The notes: generated from the sequence alone by a model not told the origin. Positions 11,701 through 25,072 are shown, counted from the stretch's first letter. The stretch: 64,000 bases of DNA from Ctena decussata (GCA_963989385.1 OZ022502.1:12449001-12513000), one strand, 5' to 3'. Translations and numbers: made by a program.

Positions 11701-12038
11701 ATTTGTTTGATTAAAGCTAACTTTGTACCCAGAAACTTGTAAGGGGCTGCATGTTTATCTGGCTATCCGCTAGTATCGTCTATCTACTTGTCTTATAACT
11801 TTATGCTGGTATTTCCAGTTTGGTATCATGGGTGGCTTGTTGCACAGATGGAATCAATTTGTGGTCGTTGCCCCTTTACACTACTTTATCTATTTAAAAA
11901 CAATGTATACAACCCGTGGTTTATAAATTTTGCCTTGTAGCATGTATTTTCACAAAAGTAACATATATAACAGGTTAAAAAGTATGTTTTTATTCTACTG
12001 CAGCTACAGTAAATGTCATGGGGCTACCATGGAAAGCT
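11701..12038. other. Non-coding, no feature recognised
   Basis: Plain AT-rich DNA between the ACGC-rich segment and the retroposon at 12039. Confidence 0.5.
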
Positions 12039-12229
12039 TCCTCGTACTTCACCAATGAGTGAGTGAACTCGGGTTTAACGTCCAACCAACAACGAGGTCA
12101 TATGGAGACGGGACCTCGGTTTAAAGTCTCACCCGAAAGACCGGAGAAGCGGGGGTCGAATTTGCGACCCCTGGATTGGTAGTCTGGAGTGTTATCCACT
12201 ACGCTACAGCCGCTCCTCGTACTTCACCA
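12039..12229 (+). mobile_element. SINE-like retroposon with 16-bp target-site duplication
   Basis: TCCTCGTACTTCACCA occurs exactly at 12039-12054 and again at 12214-12229, bracketing a 159-bp insert (12055-12213). The insert carries GGGTTTAACGTCCAACC, AGGTCATATGGAGACGGGACC, TCGAATTTGCGACCCCTGG and GTTATCCACTACGCTAC. Long direct repeats of this size are the mark of LINE-machinery retroposition. A diverged relative lies at 19529-19650. There is no poly(A) tail and no clear RNA polymerase III box, so the insert may be a SINE core or tail domain. Confidence 0.8.
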
Positions 12230-12723
12230 TATTGAAAATTATGTTTGGGATCATCTGGGCTCAAACTGAGTCAGTTCAGCTAAAGCTGTTGCTAGGGTCA
12301 TTGGTGTTGTTGCGCCATTACATTTCCGGACACACATCTAACTTAATTGAGGTTGTGTGTGTGTCTGTGTGTGCGCGTGTGCGTGCGTATGTGTGTTGCA
12401 TTCCTCGCTTCCTTCAGAATTGTTATCATACCACCAGATATTAAGGTGAATCGATATTGTGTGATGAGATAACTATGACTATGTTGGCCTCCCTGCCTAA
12501 TTAGGGGATGGTGGGGAGGTGGGGTGGGGGTAACCTTATTATTTGAAATTATTATCAAAATGACTTTTGAAACGACTCAATGGTAAGTCACCACCTTGAC
12601 ATAAAGGTAACGTATATAGAGATTATTACACAGCTGTTATCTCAGCCCGAGTTGACTGTATCGGCCCAAGCCCGAAGGGCGAAGGCTGATACCGTCCGAG
12701 AGCTCTTACAAATGTACATTCTT

Positions 12724-12774
<51 letters not shown>

Positions 12775-13568
12775 AAAATCCTTATCACGAACAAAACAAA
12801 TTGCTTTCGAGTACACAAGTACCAACTGGACACGTTCAGCACTATCAAGACTTGGCTTCGGCACTAGCTCGAGTTGACCTCAGTTAAACTCGTATCAGAT
12901 ACTTCTACTCCGTGAAGAGGTTTGCATAAGCGTTGCACCGATGAAAAAGCGAGTTAGGAAATATTGAAAAACTAGAAGTTATGTTACAGAACTTTTGCAG
13001 GCTAAAGTAGTTAAAATCAAATATTGAGATTTAGGGCATGCGAAGTGAAACTGTCCTTACCCAGGCTTACCGCTGACTTAAATGACTCAAGGTCTGGGAA
13101 GAAAGGTGTCTGTTCTTATTAGACCGGGTTAGGCAGAAATCAAAGTGGCTACGATAACCACTCACCGACACGGGAAAGGTTTTTCAGCTGATTCAGAAAC
13201 AAGCGATACTTTTTTGTGCCGGGATGCAGAAAGATTGACCTTTAAAAAGGGTTCGTTAGAAATCAAGCATGTGCATTTTGCCCAATTAACAAATCATTGA
13301 ATGTTGGTGACACACTGCAAATCTATACTCATGGTAATAGCCGAAGAGGGTTACCTGGGTTTCATGCCGAATGCACTATTAATTTTTAAATGAGGTCACA
13401 GCAGACGAAAACAAACACAAAAGTGAGCCAAAGAGTTTGCTTTCTTCACGAGGCTGCTGGAAACGATGCATCATGACTGGGTCAGGTTTGCTAGTATAAT
13501 AGTTTGTGTTGACTTACCTTCGGAGTTCGTTTGCAAAGTAGAAACAACATTCGATGAACCTGACCCAA
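12230..13568. other. Non-coding with simple repeats
   Basis: Holds a GT-rich run (~12350-12402), a (CT)n tract and, at ~12640-12710, an imperfect palindrome around GCCCGAAGGGCGAAGGCTGA that resembles the foldback at 33053. The remainder shows nothing recognisable. Confidence 0.5.
12720..12773. repeat. (CT)n microsatellite
   Basis: Nearly pure CT dinucleotides with one CC interruption. Confidence 0.95.
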
Positions 13569-15048
13569 TTAAGGGGGTGTCACCCCCTCCCCCCTTGAAT
13601 ACTGAATACCGTTTAATTTTGAGCTTGAATACTGAATACTCTTTAAAATCGGGCTTGAATACTGAATACTATTTAGGGAGTAGCGCAATGTTAAGTCCCT
13701 ACTTGTGCGAGATCGGCGTTTTATAAGGAGCCATGGGTCGCAGCAACTGATTCATGTACAAGTTAAATGATGCCTGTTCAAATCGAATGCATATGGTCAC
13801 ATTCAATTTCCACAAAGTCTTTATTGATAGGAGCCTCAGTGTATGATTTATTGAATGCCTTGCTATTATATATTTTGGGGTCTTGGCCTGCGGTTTTGTC
13901 ATCGTAACATGTTTTCACACATTGAGAGCTGGGTAGTTATATCTGAACTTTACCAAGAAAGTCTCCTACAGTCAGTCAGCCAGGTCATTCTTCAGTCACA
14001 AATGCGACACCTAACGGCAGGAAGATGAAAAATAACTATGGCTGGTATGGTCGGGTACCATGTCTATATGCGCACAAACATTACAGACTAAGGCCCCAGC
14101 CTCGGGATCTCAGGGATGGGGGAGAGTCTACAGATTGATATCTTTCTTACCAGTGAACCGATTCAAATGAAGCTTTCTGTGGGCATTTAGGGATGTAAAC
14201 TGCATCGTAAATAATACGGGTTGGGAATGGTATGCCTATGAGTCCCTGGGCAGGGGTGGAACTTAGCAGACGATGTCTTGACAAACGTTGCGTTGTATGA
14301 ACACTCATGTAGTCTCTTTACATCGACGTTTAAGTTTCCTGTGTACTTATACAGATACATAATGTAAAATTTATCGCAAAGATAGTATACTTAGACCCCA
14401 ACACCCAAGGAGGTAGGGTATCATCAACCATTAGAAAAAAGACATTTCCTTCTAACTAACGACTATGGATCCAACTCAAATGAAACTTTCTGTGATCATT
14501 AAAGGATGTAAACATGTACGTTTTGTTTTGGCTTAGTAGGTATATGCATAGGCCTCCCCACCCCCGCACCCTCTTGCCTCTTCGAAGGCATGGAACTTTG
14601 TGGACTTTGTCAATTTTAATTTGACAAAATACTGCGTTTTATAAACGCACACTTTATCTCTTTACTCCTCGTAAATGAATAGACACTGACTTTCCCTGTT
14701 GATATTAGCAGACACTGACATTTTCTCTTAACTCTGTAAGTGCGTGATATGAACAAACATTTCGGCATCAGGCCTCACACACTATAGCAAAAGCACCTTT
14801 TGAATACCTTCTGCTACTGGATGAAATGTGAAAGGTATCCAAGAGATATTTTTGCTTTTAGTTCTCTACAATTGTCAGGTCTTGCAACAGTCATTTCTAT
14901 TTATATATTTGTTTATATCCTTTTATGCGAGTACGCGTACGATTTTCTGTTTTTCTTGAATACTGCGTACCATGACTCTGCGTACTGAATACTCTCTGAT
15001 TTGGGCTGAATACTGCGTACGATTTTGGGGGGTGACACCCTCAATTAA
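13569..15048. mobile_element. Non-autonomous inverted-repeat DNA element, 1.48 kb, TTAA ends
   Basis: The left end TTAAGGGGGTGTCACCCCC (13569 on) and the right end GGGTGACACCCTCAATTAA (to 15048) are inverted. Both are followed inward by GAATACTG(A/C)(A/G)TAC subrepeats, again in inverted orientation (13594-13684 and ~14958-15022). The interior has a direct-repeat pair around AAATGAA(G/A)CTTTCTGTG at ~14166 and ~14477, and no transposase. TTAA at both edges would suit a piggyBac-like mobiliser, but the terminal sequence is not one I can assign to a family. Confidence 0.65.
13594..13684 (+). repeat. Three 30-bp tandem subrepeats (TTGAATACTGAATAC)
   Basis: TTGAATACTGAATAC starts at 13595, 13625 and 13655, exactly 30 bp apart, with variable spacers. 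It forms the inner part of the left end of the 1.48 kb element. Confidence 0.9.
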
Positions 15049-15683
15049 GAGAGGTCAGTACGTTGCTTGAACGCGCTCACGTGAATGCCTATGACGTAAA
15101 CACGCGACTTTGCGAATCCAAAAGAAAAAAAGGCATGTATTTTATTCACATCTCGATATCCTGATCAGTTTTTGCACTAGTTTGATCAAACACATCTTAA
15201 ACTTAGGTTTAAGGCCGTTTAAGTTGCGAGGAACAGAGAGTTTGAGAGTTTTGAGAGTTTTTTATTTTGACCAAAACCCCTAGCCGGGGTACAAGTCACA
15301 AACAAATAAACAATTATGAACATGAAAACATTTTGAGGAAAGTTGCACTATAATACTAACAGCATTGAAATCTACAGTGGACACATGTATGTAATAGCAA
15401 TCTGGTGAGCAAGAAACTTGCCATTAAACATGCCTGAAACTTGGCATATACCCTGAGCACTTCAGTAAACCCTATCTAAAACTAGCAAGATGTATGTATA
15501 AGTTCTAAGCAATTGGACAAGTACGCCTGAACAAACAGCACATGCGGACACAAATAGAAGAGCAGCCTGATCAAGGCATTGCTGACCATTTCATCTGCTT
15601 CACAGGAACATACCAAACAAATTGCCTCAGTTATTAAAGAACAGGGTATCCTAACTGTTAGAATGGCAGTCATTGATCAATCA

Positions 15684-15718
15684 AAAAAAAAAAAAAAAAA
15701 AAAAAAGAAAAAAAAAAC
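15684..15718 (+). repeat. Poly(A) tract
   Basis: About 35 nt of A with one G. It could be a retroposon tail on the plus strand, but no recognisable body lies upstream. Confidence 0.9.
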
Positions 15719-17778
15719 TGCATACAAGACCTGAGTGAAATTGAAGACTATTGATGAAACAGGCTAGTTCTGACGAAATGCCGTGAGAGAAGTCAAGCCA
15801 CATTGTGACAGTCCATCTCTGGGGCGACATTTATGTATCAGCAATGAAAAACATTGCACTGCTTGGGCTGTTCTTAGAGATGAAGTCGGTAGTTTTCAGA
15901 GAGCTGATACTTGTTACAGTCGAGACAAATACTTAAGTCCTTTATTATTATTATTTATTTTGGTCTATTGATGGGGATTTTATGACCAAATTTTTCGGAT
16001 TTTGGCCACATTCTAAAAACTATAATGCAGTGAACTGAATAGTTACAAATATATTAACTGTATTAAAAGTAGCAAAGTAAGTATGAGCAAGTTTACATCA
16101 TGATAGTTTATAAGTAATTCTTGTAATCAGTTTTGTTGTGTATTTCTTGTTTATACTGTGTGCTCTTACGCCACCTGTGTGTGGCCTGAGTTTTAATTGA
16201 ATAAAGTTTCTGTTCTGTTCAGCAAACAATGCGAAATCAGTGGACATTGAAATATGGGTCAAAATAACCTGGTAATATCGGTAACTGCACATTGCTGATG
16301 TACTAAAGTATTAAGTTGCTACCGTAACAGGCAATCTATTCATCTATCTCTTACAAAAATCTATACCCGAGTCTAACAAGATTGGGGACGTACATACGCA
16401 CACGATCAAGTACACATACGCAGACAATCTGAATACAGTATACAGTGACTGACTAGAATTTTAGGGTAGTCGGGCACTAGAGGCACGTAGCGATTAGCTT
16501 ATTAGATAATGGACGTAAATCATTCTTTTGTAGTACCACTCTGTCTTTAGACAAAAAAAAAAATGCAGAATTTCTGGGAATTTCCATGTGCACCTGGGTG
16601 GCACGGAATATGCCTAATATGTTTTAAGCATTTGATCAGAACACAGGAATTTGACTTTTTAGTTTAAGTTTCATATGAAAATTTCATCAAAATGACGTAC
16701 AACAGAAAATGATCGTCTAAACACTTCTTAAAAGTTGCGTACAGAGGAAAGGGTATTTACATTACAAAACTTCACCGCAAAGGGTGGGGTATGAAACCCT
16801 GATCAAATCAGATTTCCTGTACAGCACAGGCACTTGTTTCTCAAAAGGAGCTATAAGAGTAAGGGCGTTTTTGTGTTGCAAGAGATGCACTAATAGTGGG
16901 GATGTGTTTATATGAAACAAGTGCTGTACAGGTAAAACTATGAAAAAAAATTCAATCAGTTGACTAGAATTCCCGAACATGCATTTTCTTTTAGGAGCTA
17001 CTAAAGGGTATCGTGTATGTTATTCTGCTGCACAATAATAGTATATGGCTCAAATAATGATTTTCGCCAAATAAGCACTTCATGTTAAAACCCCAAAAAT
17101 GTATATCTGTGTTGGAAAACCATATTTATTTATATACATATATAGTTCGTTTCAGTAAAACACGTGCATTCCGGTGCGTTTCCGTATTTTCGTGTTTTTA
17201 CATAATTTGTTAATTTGACATTGCGTATTATATATCATTTGTCTTCATCTTTAGACGTACATTCTACCGCTTAGAGGGCATTTATGGGATTTTAACTCCC
17301 ATCGCGGGTATTCTATCGCTGGTACGGATTACACATTTTACCTACTTTGAATTCGACTTTTTGCGTTTATAGTCTCAACTAGATCAGACTTACGTATTTT
17401 CTTAGTGGGTTTGAAATGGTCAGTCCTATATATAACTATTTCAATGCCTTAACATTATCTATTTCGCTGCTACATACATGTTCAGCCATTCATAAAATTC
17501 CAATGCGGTTTACGCGGGTGCGGGTGCGGGTTACACTTCTTATCTATTCTCCATTCTCGTTCCGGTATTTCTACGGACCGAATCCAAAGTACTAATTTCC
17601 TTTAATACTTGCGCATCTAGATCTAGTCCCACATTTTAATTAATAATTGTTATCTACATGAGACTGTTAACAGACAGGTTTTAAGTTTTCTTTCTCCTAT
17701 AATCGATTCTTTATTCATCAGTAAGCAATTAAAACACCAAACGCATCACATAAAAAACTTGGACTCATATTTATATAT

Positions 17779-17803
17779 AGTCAAGCCGTCTTGCGGCTTG
17801 ACT
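17779..17803. repeat. Perfect 10-bp hairpin
   Basis: AGTCAAGCCG and CGGCTTGACT are separated by 5 nt. It lies just after a TATATATA stretch. It may be the tip of a small inverted-repeat element, but no larger arms are seen. Confidence 0.6.
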
Positions 17804-19528
17804 AGTATGAGAACTCATTTTGTTTACACCACAACTAAAGCTTCCTCCAACTGAAGAGTAGCAAAGGGAGGTAAATGCACTGGCTCTTGTTGCTAAGGAA
17901 ATCCAGCCATAAAAAAGGCTACTGTTCATCTCAGAAGTGAATTTAGTGCTAAAACCTAAATATTTACCTACATATCTGTTCAAAATGGACAATTTATACC
18001 ACTAAACAGCATTTACCTGTAACAGACCATTTAAATGACTGTTTTTGAATAACTTAGTAATCAACAGAAATGAGAAAGTCAACCCCATTTATTTGCAATC
18101 GTTTTCAGTTTGCCCACAGATGTTCTTCATGAAAGTAATTCATGAAGTGTGTTCTTCATACAAAAAACAGTGTCACTACCAGAGGTGCCTGCCTTTTACA
18201 ATAATTGTTCATCAAAATACACACCTATCGTCTTTTTTTTTTTGCTCCGCTTTCACACCTGTATCAGCTTACAAGTTTTTTATTTAAATTGCATACTCAT
18301 GATAATTATACGTTTTGACTTCTTAAACGTTCCTATTAGAAGTATAAACTACATATTAATTTTTAACCCAGCAAACCCATTAAAATCATAGGACCCTATA
18401 TTTTCAGCTAATTCTCAATTTTCAGATAGTTCTTCGCTGTGGCCATGGAAACGAAGAACAGATTTTGAAAACAAACATCCGTTACTTACAATGTTGATGG
18501 GTCTTAGCTTATATAGCACCGTTTTATCAAAATCCCTGACTATGCGTGGCCAAGGTATTTTGGTGGTTACGTGGAATTAGTCTTTAACTTTTCTGCGTCT
18601 GCGTAGGCGTGACAATTTCCTGTACCTGCGATATCTTTTGAAACAATAAACGCAATCCCACAATACTTGCTTGGATATATCATTAGGACAAGCTTAAGAG
18701 ATGATCAGATTTTGGTGACCTTGACCTCATTTTCAAGGTCAAAGAAGGACTGAATATGTGACGCCGACACGGACGCCAACACGAACGAGATCCGCACTGA
18801 AGCCAATATGTATTCCCTTACCTGTAGTGGCGGGGGTATGGGGCATAATGTAGCAGTTAAAATGTTAATTTGACCAAAGTTTCATAATTCTAGGTCATAA
18901 AATTGAATGAAAACCATCTTCCAAGCAAGTTTATATGTTCAATCAACCATGAAAACTAGGTCATTGTGAAATCTTGGTCCCATGATCCTATTGTCCTGGT
19001 CAAGAGGCTTCCTGGACGTGAGTTTGATGATTACTAGTCAGTTTATTTTGCATTAACGCCAAGCAATATTGAAAATAGAGGACAAAAATGCCAAATATTG
19101 CTGGATGTCAAATGAAGTCTTTTTTGACATCATATGTTAAAATTAAACCAAACAAAATGATATGGAAATACATCTCAGTTGTTCTTTTAATCATTTTATC
19201 AAACGCTTTCTGTCTGTTATACTTTTCTACCAAATGAGAATGTTTTTACAAGACAGGCTAAAACCATGTTGAATTACCCTACCCACTTCTGTGGACCCAT
19301 AGCTCAGTAACTAGGGCTTTCCGACCAAAGTCACATATGGTTCAATAAACTAGACACACTGGAGTATACCATTTGTCCAAAAAATAAAACTTTGGTAGGA
19401 TGAAGAAAAAACACCTTATTGATACCCTTCTTTATTACCTAATGCTAGCACCTAATCTACTACTTAATGTATTTTCTGAGTAAACTGTGTTACAATATTA
19501 TTGTTCAAACTGAGAGATCGAGAGAATT

Positions 19529-19650
19529 GGGTAAAACGACGCACCAATGCTAAGGTCATATGAAGACAGGACCTTGCGGCTTAGAGTCACATCTGAAGGA
19601 TCACTGAGGCGAGGGTGTGTGTGTGGGGGTCGAACTGACTGCAACCGCTG
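19529..19650 (+). mobile_element. Diverged relative of the SINE-like element at 12055
   Basis: Shares the ordered blocks GGGT(T/A)(T/A)AACG.C, AGGTCATATG(G/A)AGAC(G/A)GGACCT, AGTC.CA.C.GAA.GA and GGGGTCGAA with 12055-12213, with a GTGTGTG insertion near the end. No target-site duplication could be recognised, consistent with greater age. Confidence 0.55.
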
Positions 19651-20523
19651 GTCTAGTCTAGTCTATCCCATAATCTTATGAGGCCGTTGGGGCACCACAG
19701 ATGACTCTAAAACACTCCTTTTCCACATAGTCTTGTCTTCAGCTGCCCTAGTTGAGTTAGCAAAATCCGTCCCTGTCATTTAAAGAAGACTTGAAGAGGA
19801 AGTAACAGTAGTTGTGCCCCTTTGTAAAAATGGCGGAAGGGGCACATTTTCAATATAAAATTGATCTCTCACAGAGGTGCATTCAGATTAAAAATACTTC
19901 CTATATGAAAGTATTATGGCTTGAGTTACAGCTCAATGAAACCATAATATTATTAAATATTGGGACACATATGCGTAAGCCAAAGAGAAGTCTAATCGGG
20001 CTCTGCTCTGTCTGCAATTGGCACGTCTTTAGAAAACTATAAACTTGTTCAAATTTTGGGTTAGCTGCAGTTAAATGTATGTTGAATTAGGGGAAATACT
20101 GCATCATTTTATCATATCATAACACTTACAGCGAAGTGCAACAATGTAGACACCTTCGTCTTCCATAGTTTGAGAGAGATTACATGGTCAGCAAGTGGTT
20201 AATCTTTTAGGCAGTTTAAGATCAAAATTAAGATAGAATGAAACTTGTTTGGAGTATTTTACTCAAAAACATTAGGACGGCTCATTTTCTTTTCTGCCCG
20301 TTCAGTAGAAATACCATAATGACTTCTTTCCTCATATTTTTGGAAATGATTTTAAAAGAACAGTTTTGCGGCAAAAACTGCAAACCGTGATTAGTACACT
20401 TCTTTACAGATTGCATTCTGATCAGGGTCTACACAGTTTAAAAAGGAAACACCTGACTAAGTATTCAAAGAATTAACTGCCTTTTGAATAGGATATATTG
20501 ATACATCTTGATGCAAAACATGT
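19651..20523. other. Non-coding, no feature recognised
   Basis: Includes a 76-codon chance ORF (19812-20042) without domain or splice signals. Confidence 0.5.
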
Positions 20524-20925
20524 GATGCGAAAAGGCGCCATGCGAAAAGACGAAATAACGCCACGCGAAAGGACGAAAAGACGAACTAACGCCATGCGAA
20601 AAGACAAAAAGACGAAATAATGCCATGCGAAAAGACGAAATAACGCCACGCGAAGAGCTGAAAAGACGCCAAGCGAAAAGGCGAAAAGACGACAAAACGC
20701 TTTCGCGAAAAGACGACAAATTCAGAGTTTCAAATGGCGTCTTTTCGCATGGCGTTTTTTCGTCTTTTCGCGCTGACGCGTGGCGGGTTTCGTCTTTTCG
20801 TCTTTTCGCGTGGTGTTATTTCGTCTTTTCGGCTGGCGATTTTTTCCGTTTTTTTCGTCTTTTGGCATGGCGTCTTTTCGTCTTTTCGCGTTGCGTCTTT
20901 TCGCGACGAAAAGACGAAATGGCAC
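20524..20925. repeat. Inverted minisatellite of GCGAAAAGACGAAATAACGC units
   Basis: From 20524 to ~20725 the units read GCGAAAAGACGAAA(T)AACGCCA(T/C), about 20-30 bp each. From ~20735 to 20920 the same units run in reverse complement (GGCGTCTTTTCGTCTTTTCGC). The two halves form a ~200-bp-arm imperfect palindrome with a ~20-bp spacer. Six overlapping Arg/Phe/Ser- or Lys/Arg-rich ORFs here are artefacts of the repeat. Confidence 0.9.
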
Positions 20926-22409
20926 AAACCAGTCACCATATTGTAAATTGGTGGCAAATCTAAGTTCCGCAGCAGAAGACCTCCAGAATTCGAACACGAT
21001 GGATAATATAATATTTCCAGTCGCTGTGATCCAGCTGACATTCATGAACCAGTACCTTTAAACAGCTCAGCTTGTTCTTCTTGCTCTTCAGGCTAACCGG
21101 GGCTTCTGCTTGGCGTTCAAGAGGGCGCGGGTTTTGCTCAGTTAAGAGAGCAGGAGTCTGGGAGTAGGAGTTGGGATATCCTTTCCTGCGATCCAGGCTG
21201 GATGAAAATAGTCTCCTGACCAGCATGGGCATGGGTCGAGTTTGCCTTCTGCTATTTTGAATGAAACGTGAGTATTTAATTGTGAAAAGTTTTTAGCGCG
21301 AGCCTTGGAAAAGCGGCGTTGTCATACCCGGATCTGTATAAGAGCAGAGGAAACGTAGTTTAAGCGGCAAGAGCTCAGTTGAAGCGTGGTGGTTGCACTA
21401 ATCATAAATTGTACTGTCGCAACGGAAGCGTCAGGAGCACAATGAGAGCGTTATAGCGGAGCGCAAAGAGCGTAGCAGAAACCTAGCTGGGTCGCGGACG
21501 AATCTCCACGGCGCTGTCAGCTAGATTCCACTGCGCTGGTGCTACGTTGCTCGCGCTGCTGCCTCGATACTGCTGCGCTCATGAATTTCATGCTGCGCTG
21601 TTACTACGCTTTTGTTGCGCTTTGTGTCCACGGCGATTCCGCTACGTAAATTTTGAGCAAGGTCAAAACAAGCGTCGTGGCTTGGCGATCATGCCGTTTT
21701 AGATACGCTTTCACTACGACCTAGAAGCTTCTACTGCGCTGCTGCAGCTTCTGCTACGATTTATGGCGTTATATCCAAACCGTTAAAGCGCAGCAGAAGA
21801 TAGTTGCAGAAGATAGATGTTTTCCTAGTAATAACTAAAAGTCCCCACCCCTTCCCCCTACACTGTCTTTAATGAATTAAAGGCTAGAAGCTGGAGTGAC
21901 AGCATAGTTCAGCGCCATTTAGAATGTGACAAAGAATCAAGCGATTAGGTCACCTCAACCGAGTTTTATTTATTATTTTTTTTTGCTATGAAAAATCACT
22001 TTTTGCGTCGTACATTATATGCTACACCGTGACGACTCTAAATATCGGACAATATCCAAATGCTGGGGAAAAAACATGAAGACCCAGATAAAACTGCAAC
22101 GATCGGGGTCAGCAGTATTTGCCATCCCGTTCGCATTGTCATCGTTATACAAATTTTAAGATAGCACGCATCATTGATTAAAATGTTCCAATACTTATGG
22201 TTATTACGGTAGCTTTATCATAACGTTTTCAAGGTTTAATGGTGTATATATTTCTGTAGTTCAAGTGTACCGTCATACTCTATGTCTAACCACTATCAAA
22301 CAGTTTATAATTATAGACGGTTTCCTGATTACGAGAATAGAAACAATTTAAGGTAAGTCATAAAAATTTTAAATTATACTTTTAAATCATAATTCAGCAG
22401 CTTAAACCA
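20926..22409. other. Non-coding; GC-richer block at 21360-21790
   Basis: 21360-21790 is enriched in GCTGCGCT / AGCGCAGC words on both strands, with a weak palindrome around ACCTAGCTGGG...GTCAGCTAG (~21480-21535). The rest is AT-rich and unremarkable. Confidence 0.4.
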
Positions 22410-22551
22410 CAGGGGCGGATCCAGGAATTTTGGATAGGGGGTTCAAATTAGCTGATGGGGTTCGATTTGCGCAGTTCGACCAATTTTTGCTGAAATTCCC
22501 CATGAAAATGAAATAATTTAGGCTGTAGAGGGGGTTCTGGATCCGCCACTG
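22410..22551. mobile_element. hAT-like MITE (142 bp)
   Basis: Termini CAGGGGCGGATCCAG and CTGGATCCGCCACTG are inverted with one mismatch. CAG.GGCGGATCCAG ends are typical of hAT-superfamily non-autonomous elements in animals. A short AACCAC repeat flanks both ends (before 22411 and after 22551), compatible with part of an 8-bp target duplication. There are no coding sequences. Confidence 0.75.
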
Positions 22552-25072
22552 AACCACGGCTGTACTATGGTAATTTGTTAAATAATATGTCTGACCACCT
22601 TTCAAACTTGACAGTAATGTTAATAAGAAACAAGAAATACATTTCATTGGCTCGAACAGGTTTGGGACCATGAAAATTAGTTCCAGCCAAGGGTAGTTCT
22701 AGCCATCCAGGGTTAGTTTCTATACAAAGTGACCTGTAGAGACCAAGGAAGGAGTTCTAGCCAGGCAGGCTTAACGAGTCATCAGAGTTCGAGCCACTGA
22801 AGTTCTACTGTACTTTGAAAAAATAATCGGCTTAGATTAAATAGAAGTATGTATTGTTATATGTATAAGGTCAAGGTCACACTTCAAGGTACATGTAAAA
22901 TATCGCATGTACTGATCAGATTGTACGGATGCGCATTTTGATATGCATATTTTGGTGGAGTTGGGGTTTTGATTTCGGAAATGCTGTTGAATTTTGATTG
23001 GAATCGGTCTGTGTTGCACATAACAATGAAGATTGTTTGGCTGACCACCCCAAATATAACCTTAAAAGTGTTGCAGTTCCAACACAACATCAACAACTAA
23101 GCCACTAACAATTATGTAATGTTCGATTTCTGTGTCAAGTTATTTTGTTGGTTTTATATTTTACATGAGCGACATAACAGGCGAAATGTTCTTTGGCAAA
23201 ATGCGATTTGGACCGAAATATCCAAATTCATTACAACAAGGTTTAAAGGCCAACAGTCAAATGAAACTGAAAGTAGAAAGATAAAGCTGAAAGTAAGCTA
23301 CTTAAATCACAATCCCGGATGTATTCATATTGGCCGATGAAATACTTCAAATGTAGGTCAATAGTAAGGTTATAAGGTTAAACGAACACATATAACAGGA
23401 AGGTCGTCATGTTATAAAATAGGCGAAACTTTTATATATCCGCTCATGTTGCTGGACGTAAAAGATGAAAAACTGAGTGCTGAGAAAGTGAGTTGTCATC
23501 CCTGTATCAATTGAGCTGGCCTGTTTATAGTCCAAAGTCTCAAACAGAAAAAAACAAAACAAAAAAAAACAACATGTAAACGTACTAGGAGAGACATGCC
23601 AAGGTTAAGGCCAACCCAGGGTCATCATTTTAGCAAACTCTAAAGTACTCGAGCACCCGATGCTATTTTGAGTGTCAACACCATGAGTATTGGCATTATT
23701 GGTAGAATATCTTTTTTTTGTCATACTACTGCTGCAACAGGAAAAGAGGGCTTATACTACTGCAGAATTGTCATAGGGAAAAGTAATTCTTTGGGGCATC
23801 GCGGAAGACCTGGCAGCTACGATATTGAGAGCTGTGTGGCGCTCTAATTTGCATCAGTCATGTATCTGGGGTCAGACATTTATAAAATAAGTCTGCCGGA
23901 GATGGCCACTTCAGCTCATTGAGCATAACACCACTAGTTGTGTTTCTCCATCGCTTACAGGTCCATCTAGATGTTATTTAGTTTAAACGATATTTTATTA
24001 ACTATAAATTGCATACATATTAATAATAGTAATATAAATTACATACATATACTACAATACAATTTCAAAAGTACATGTATCAGGATTTGACAGTAAGCAA
24101 GATGCTTATTTATAAAGTCATTTCCTGGGAAGATGTTATTTTCTAGACCCTCTCAACCTGCTTTGTCTGAGTTTTAAAATGAGAATCTCAAATAGATAGC
24201 TTTAACCAATGATTTGTATGCTAAGTGCAAAGGATAACTTGCGTCGCAGAATGTATTTGATGTTGCCTCGTTCCCAGGCTACCCAAATAGACGCCTAATG
24301 CAAACGATGTTGGTTTACCTAAATAGTTCAGATATTCCCATACTGACGTACTGCATATCTATTTATATCTCGGCCGTGTGTATAAGTTATTTATCGCTCT
24401 CCTTGAATGTTTATGTTGAGATTATTTTTCCTGCTACACTCCAGCACACAAGAGCAACTGGCCACACATACAGCAGCAGATTCTGTTTGACCTCATCACT
24501 CATTCCAGACTGTGATTGTAACAGTACACAAAGTGCTGGTATTTATTTAGCACCATAATATGTTTGCAGTTTAAGCAGTTTTTGTTTATTTTACTGCAAG
24601 GATACAAGAAGTTTGACAACTTTATCTGATTATCAAAACATTATGGGAGTCTGGCATGTGGTAGTAATGATGGATATAGAGGTACCTTGTAAAGGTCACT
24701 GTGAAAGATCTTCACACTTTCTATACCATGTGAGCCTGACTGGCTAGTAGATAAGAAGTTTCTCTAAGATGATTCCCGGCGCTGTTAAAAGTTTAGGTTG
24801 TGTATTGGGAACCAGATATACCAGTCAAGTTTCTGCCGCCTGTCTCTACTGTAGTGAGTCACACGAAACGGAAGTTGTGCAAGGAACTGGTCTAGTATTT
24901 GATGTAAACTCTGAGATATGTTGATCCCAAATGAACTCGCTCTTGCTATAGACATTTGCTCTTTCATCCATTCGTATTGTAGGCCTCTTCATCCAGGAGA
25001 AGAAGCACGTATTAACTGTTTTTAACTTGGCAGCCCACATGTTTGTAATTAAAAGTATCACATTGTTTATCT
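22552..25072. other. Non-coding, no feature recognised
   Basis: Scattered A-rich simple stretches (~23550) and an AGGTCAAGGTCAC word (~22867). No supported gene. Confidence 0.5.

Larger units (their letters stand above)
15049..19528. other. Non-coding, few features
   Basis: Contains a poly(A) tract, a small perfect hairpin (17779-17803) and, at ~15255-15300, a TTTTATTTTGACCAAAACC segment next to CCCTAGCCGGGG that looks like a minus-strand retroposon tail. No exon-like ORF with splice support was found. Confidence 0.5.

Noticed and set aside
20465..21232. Overlapping 70-112-codon ORFs
   Set aside because: Encoded by the inverted minisatellite and its edges; repetitive Arg/Phe/Ser or Lys/Arg peptides.
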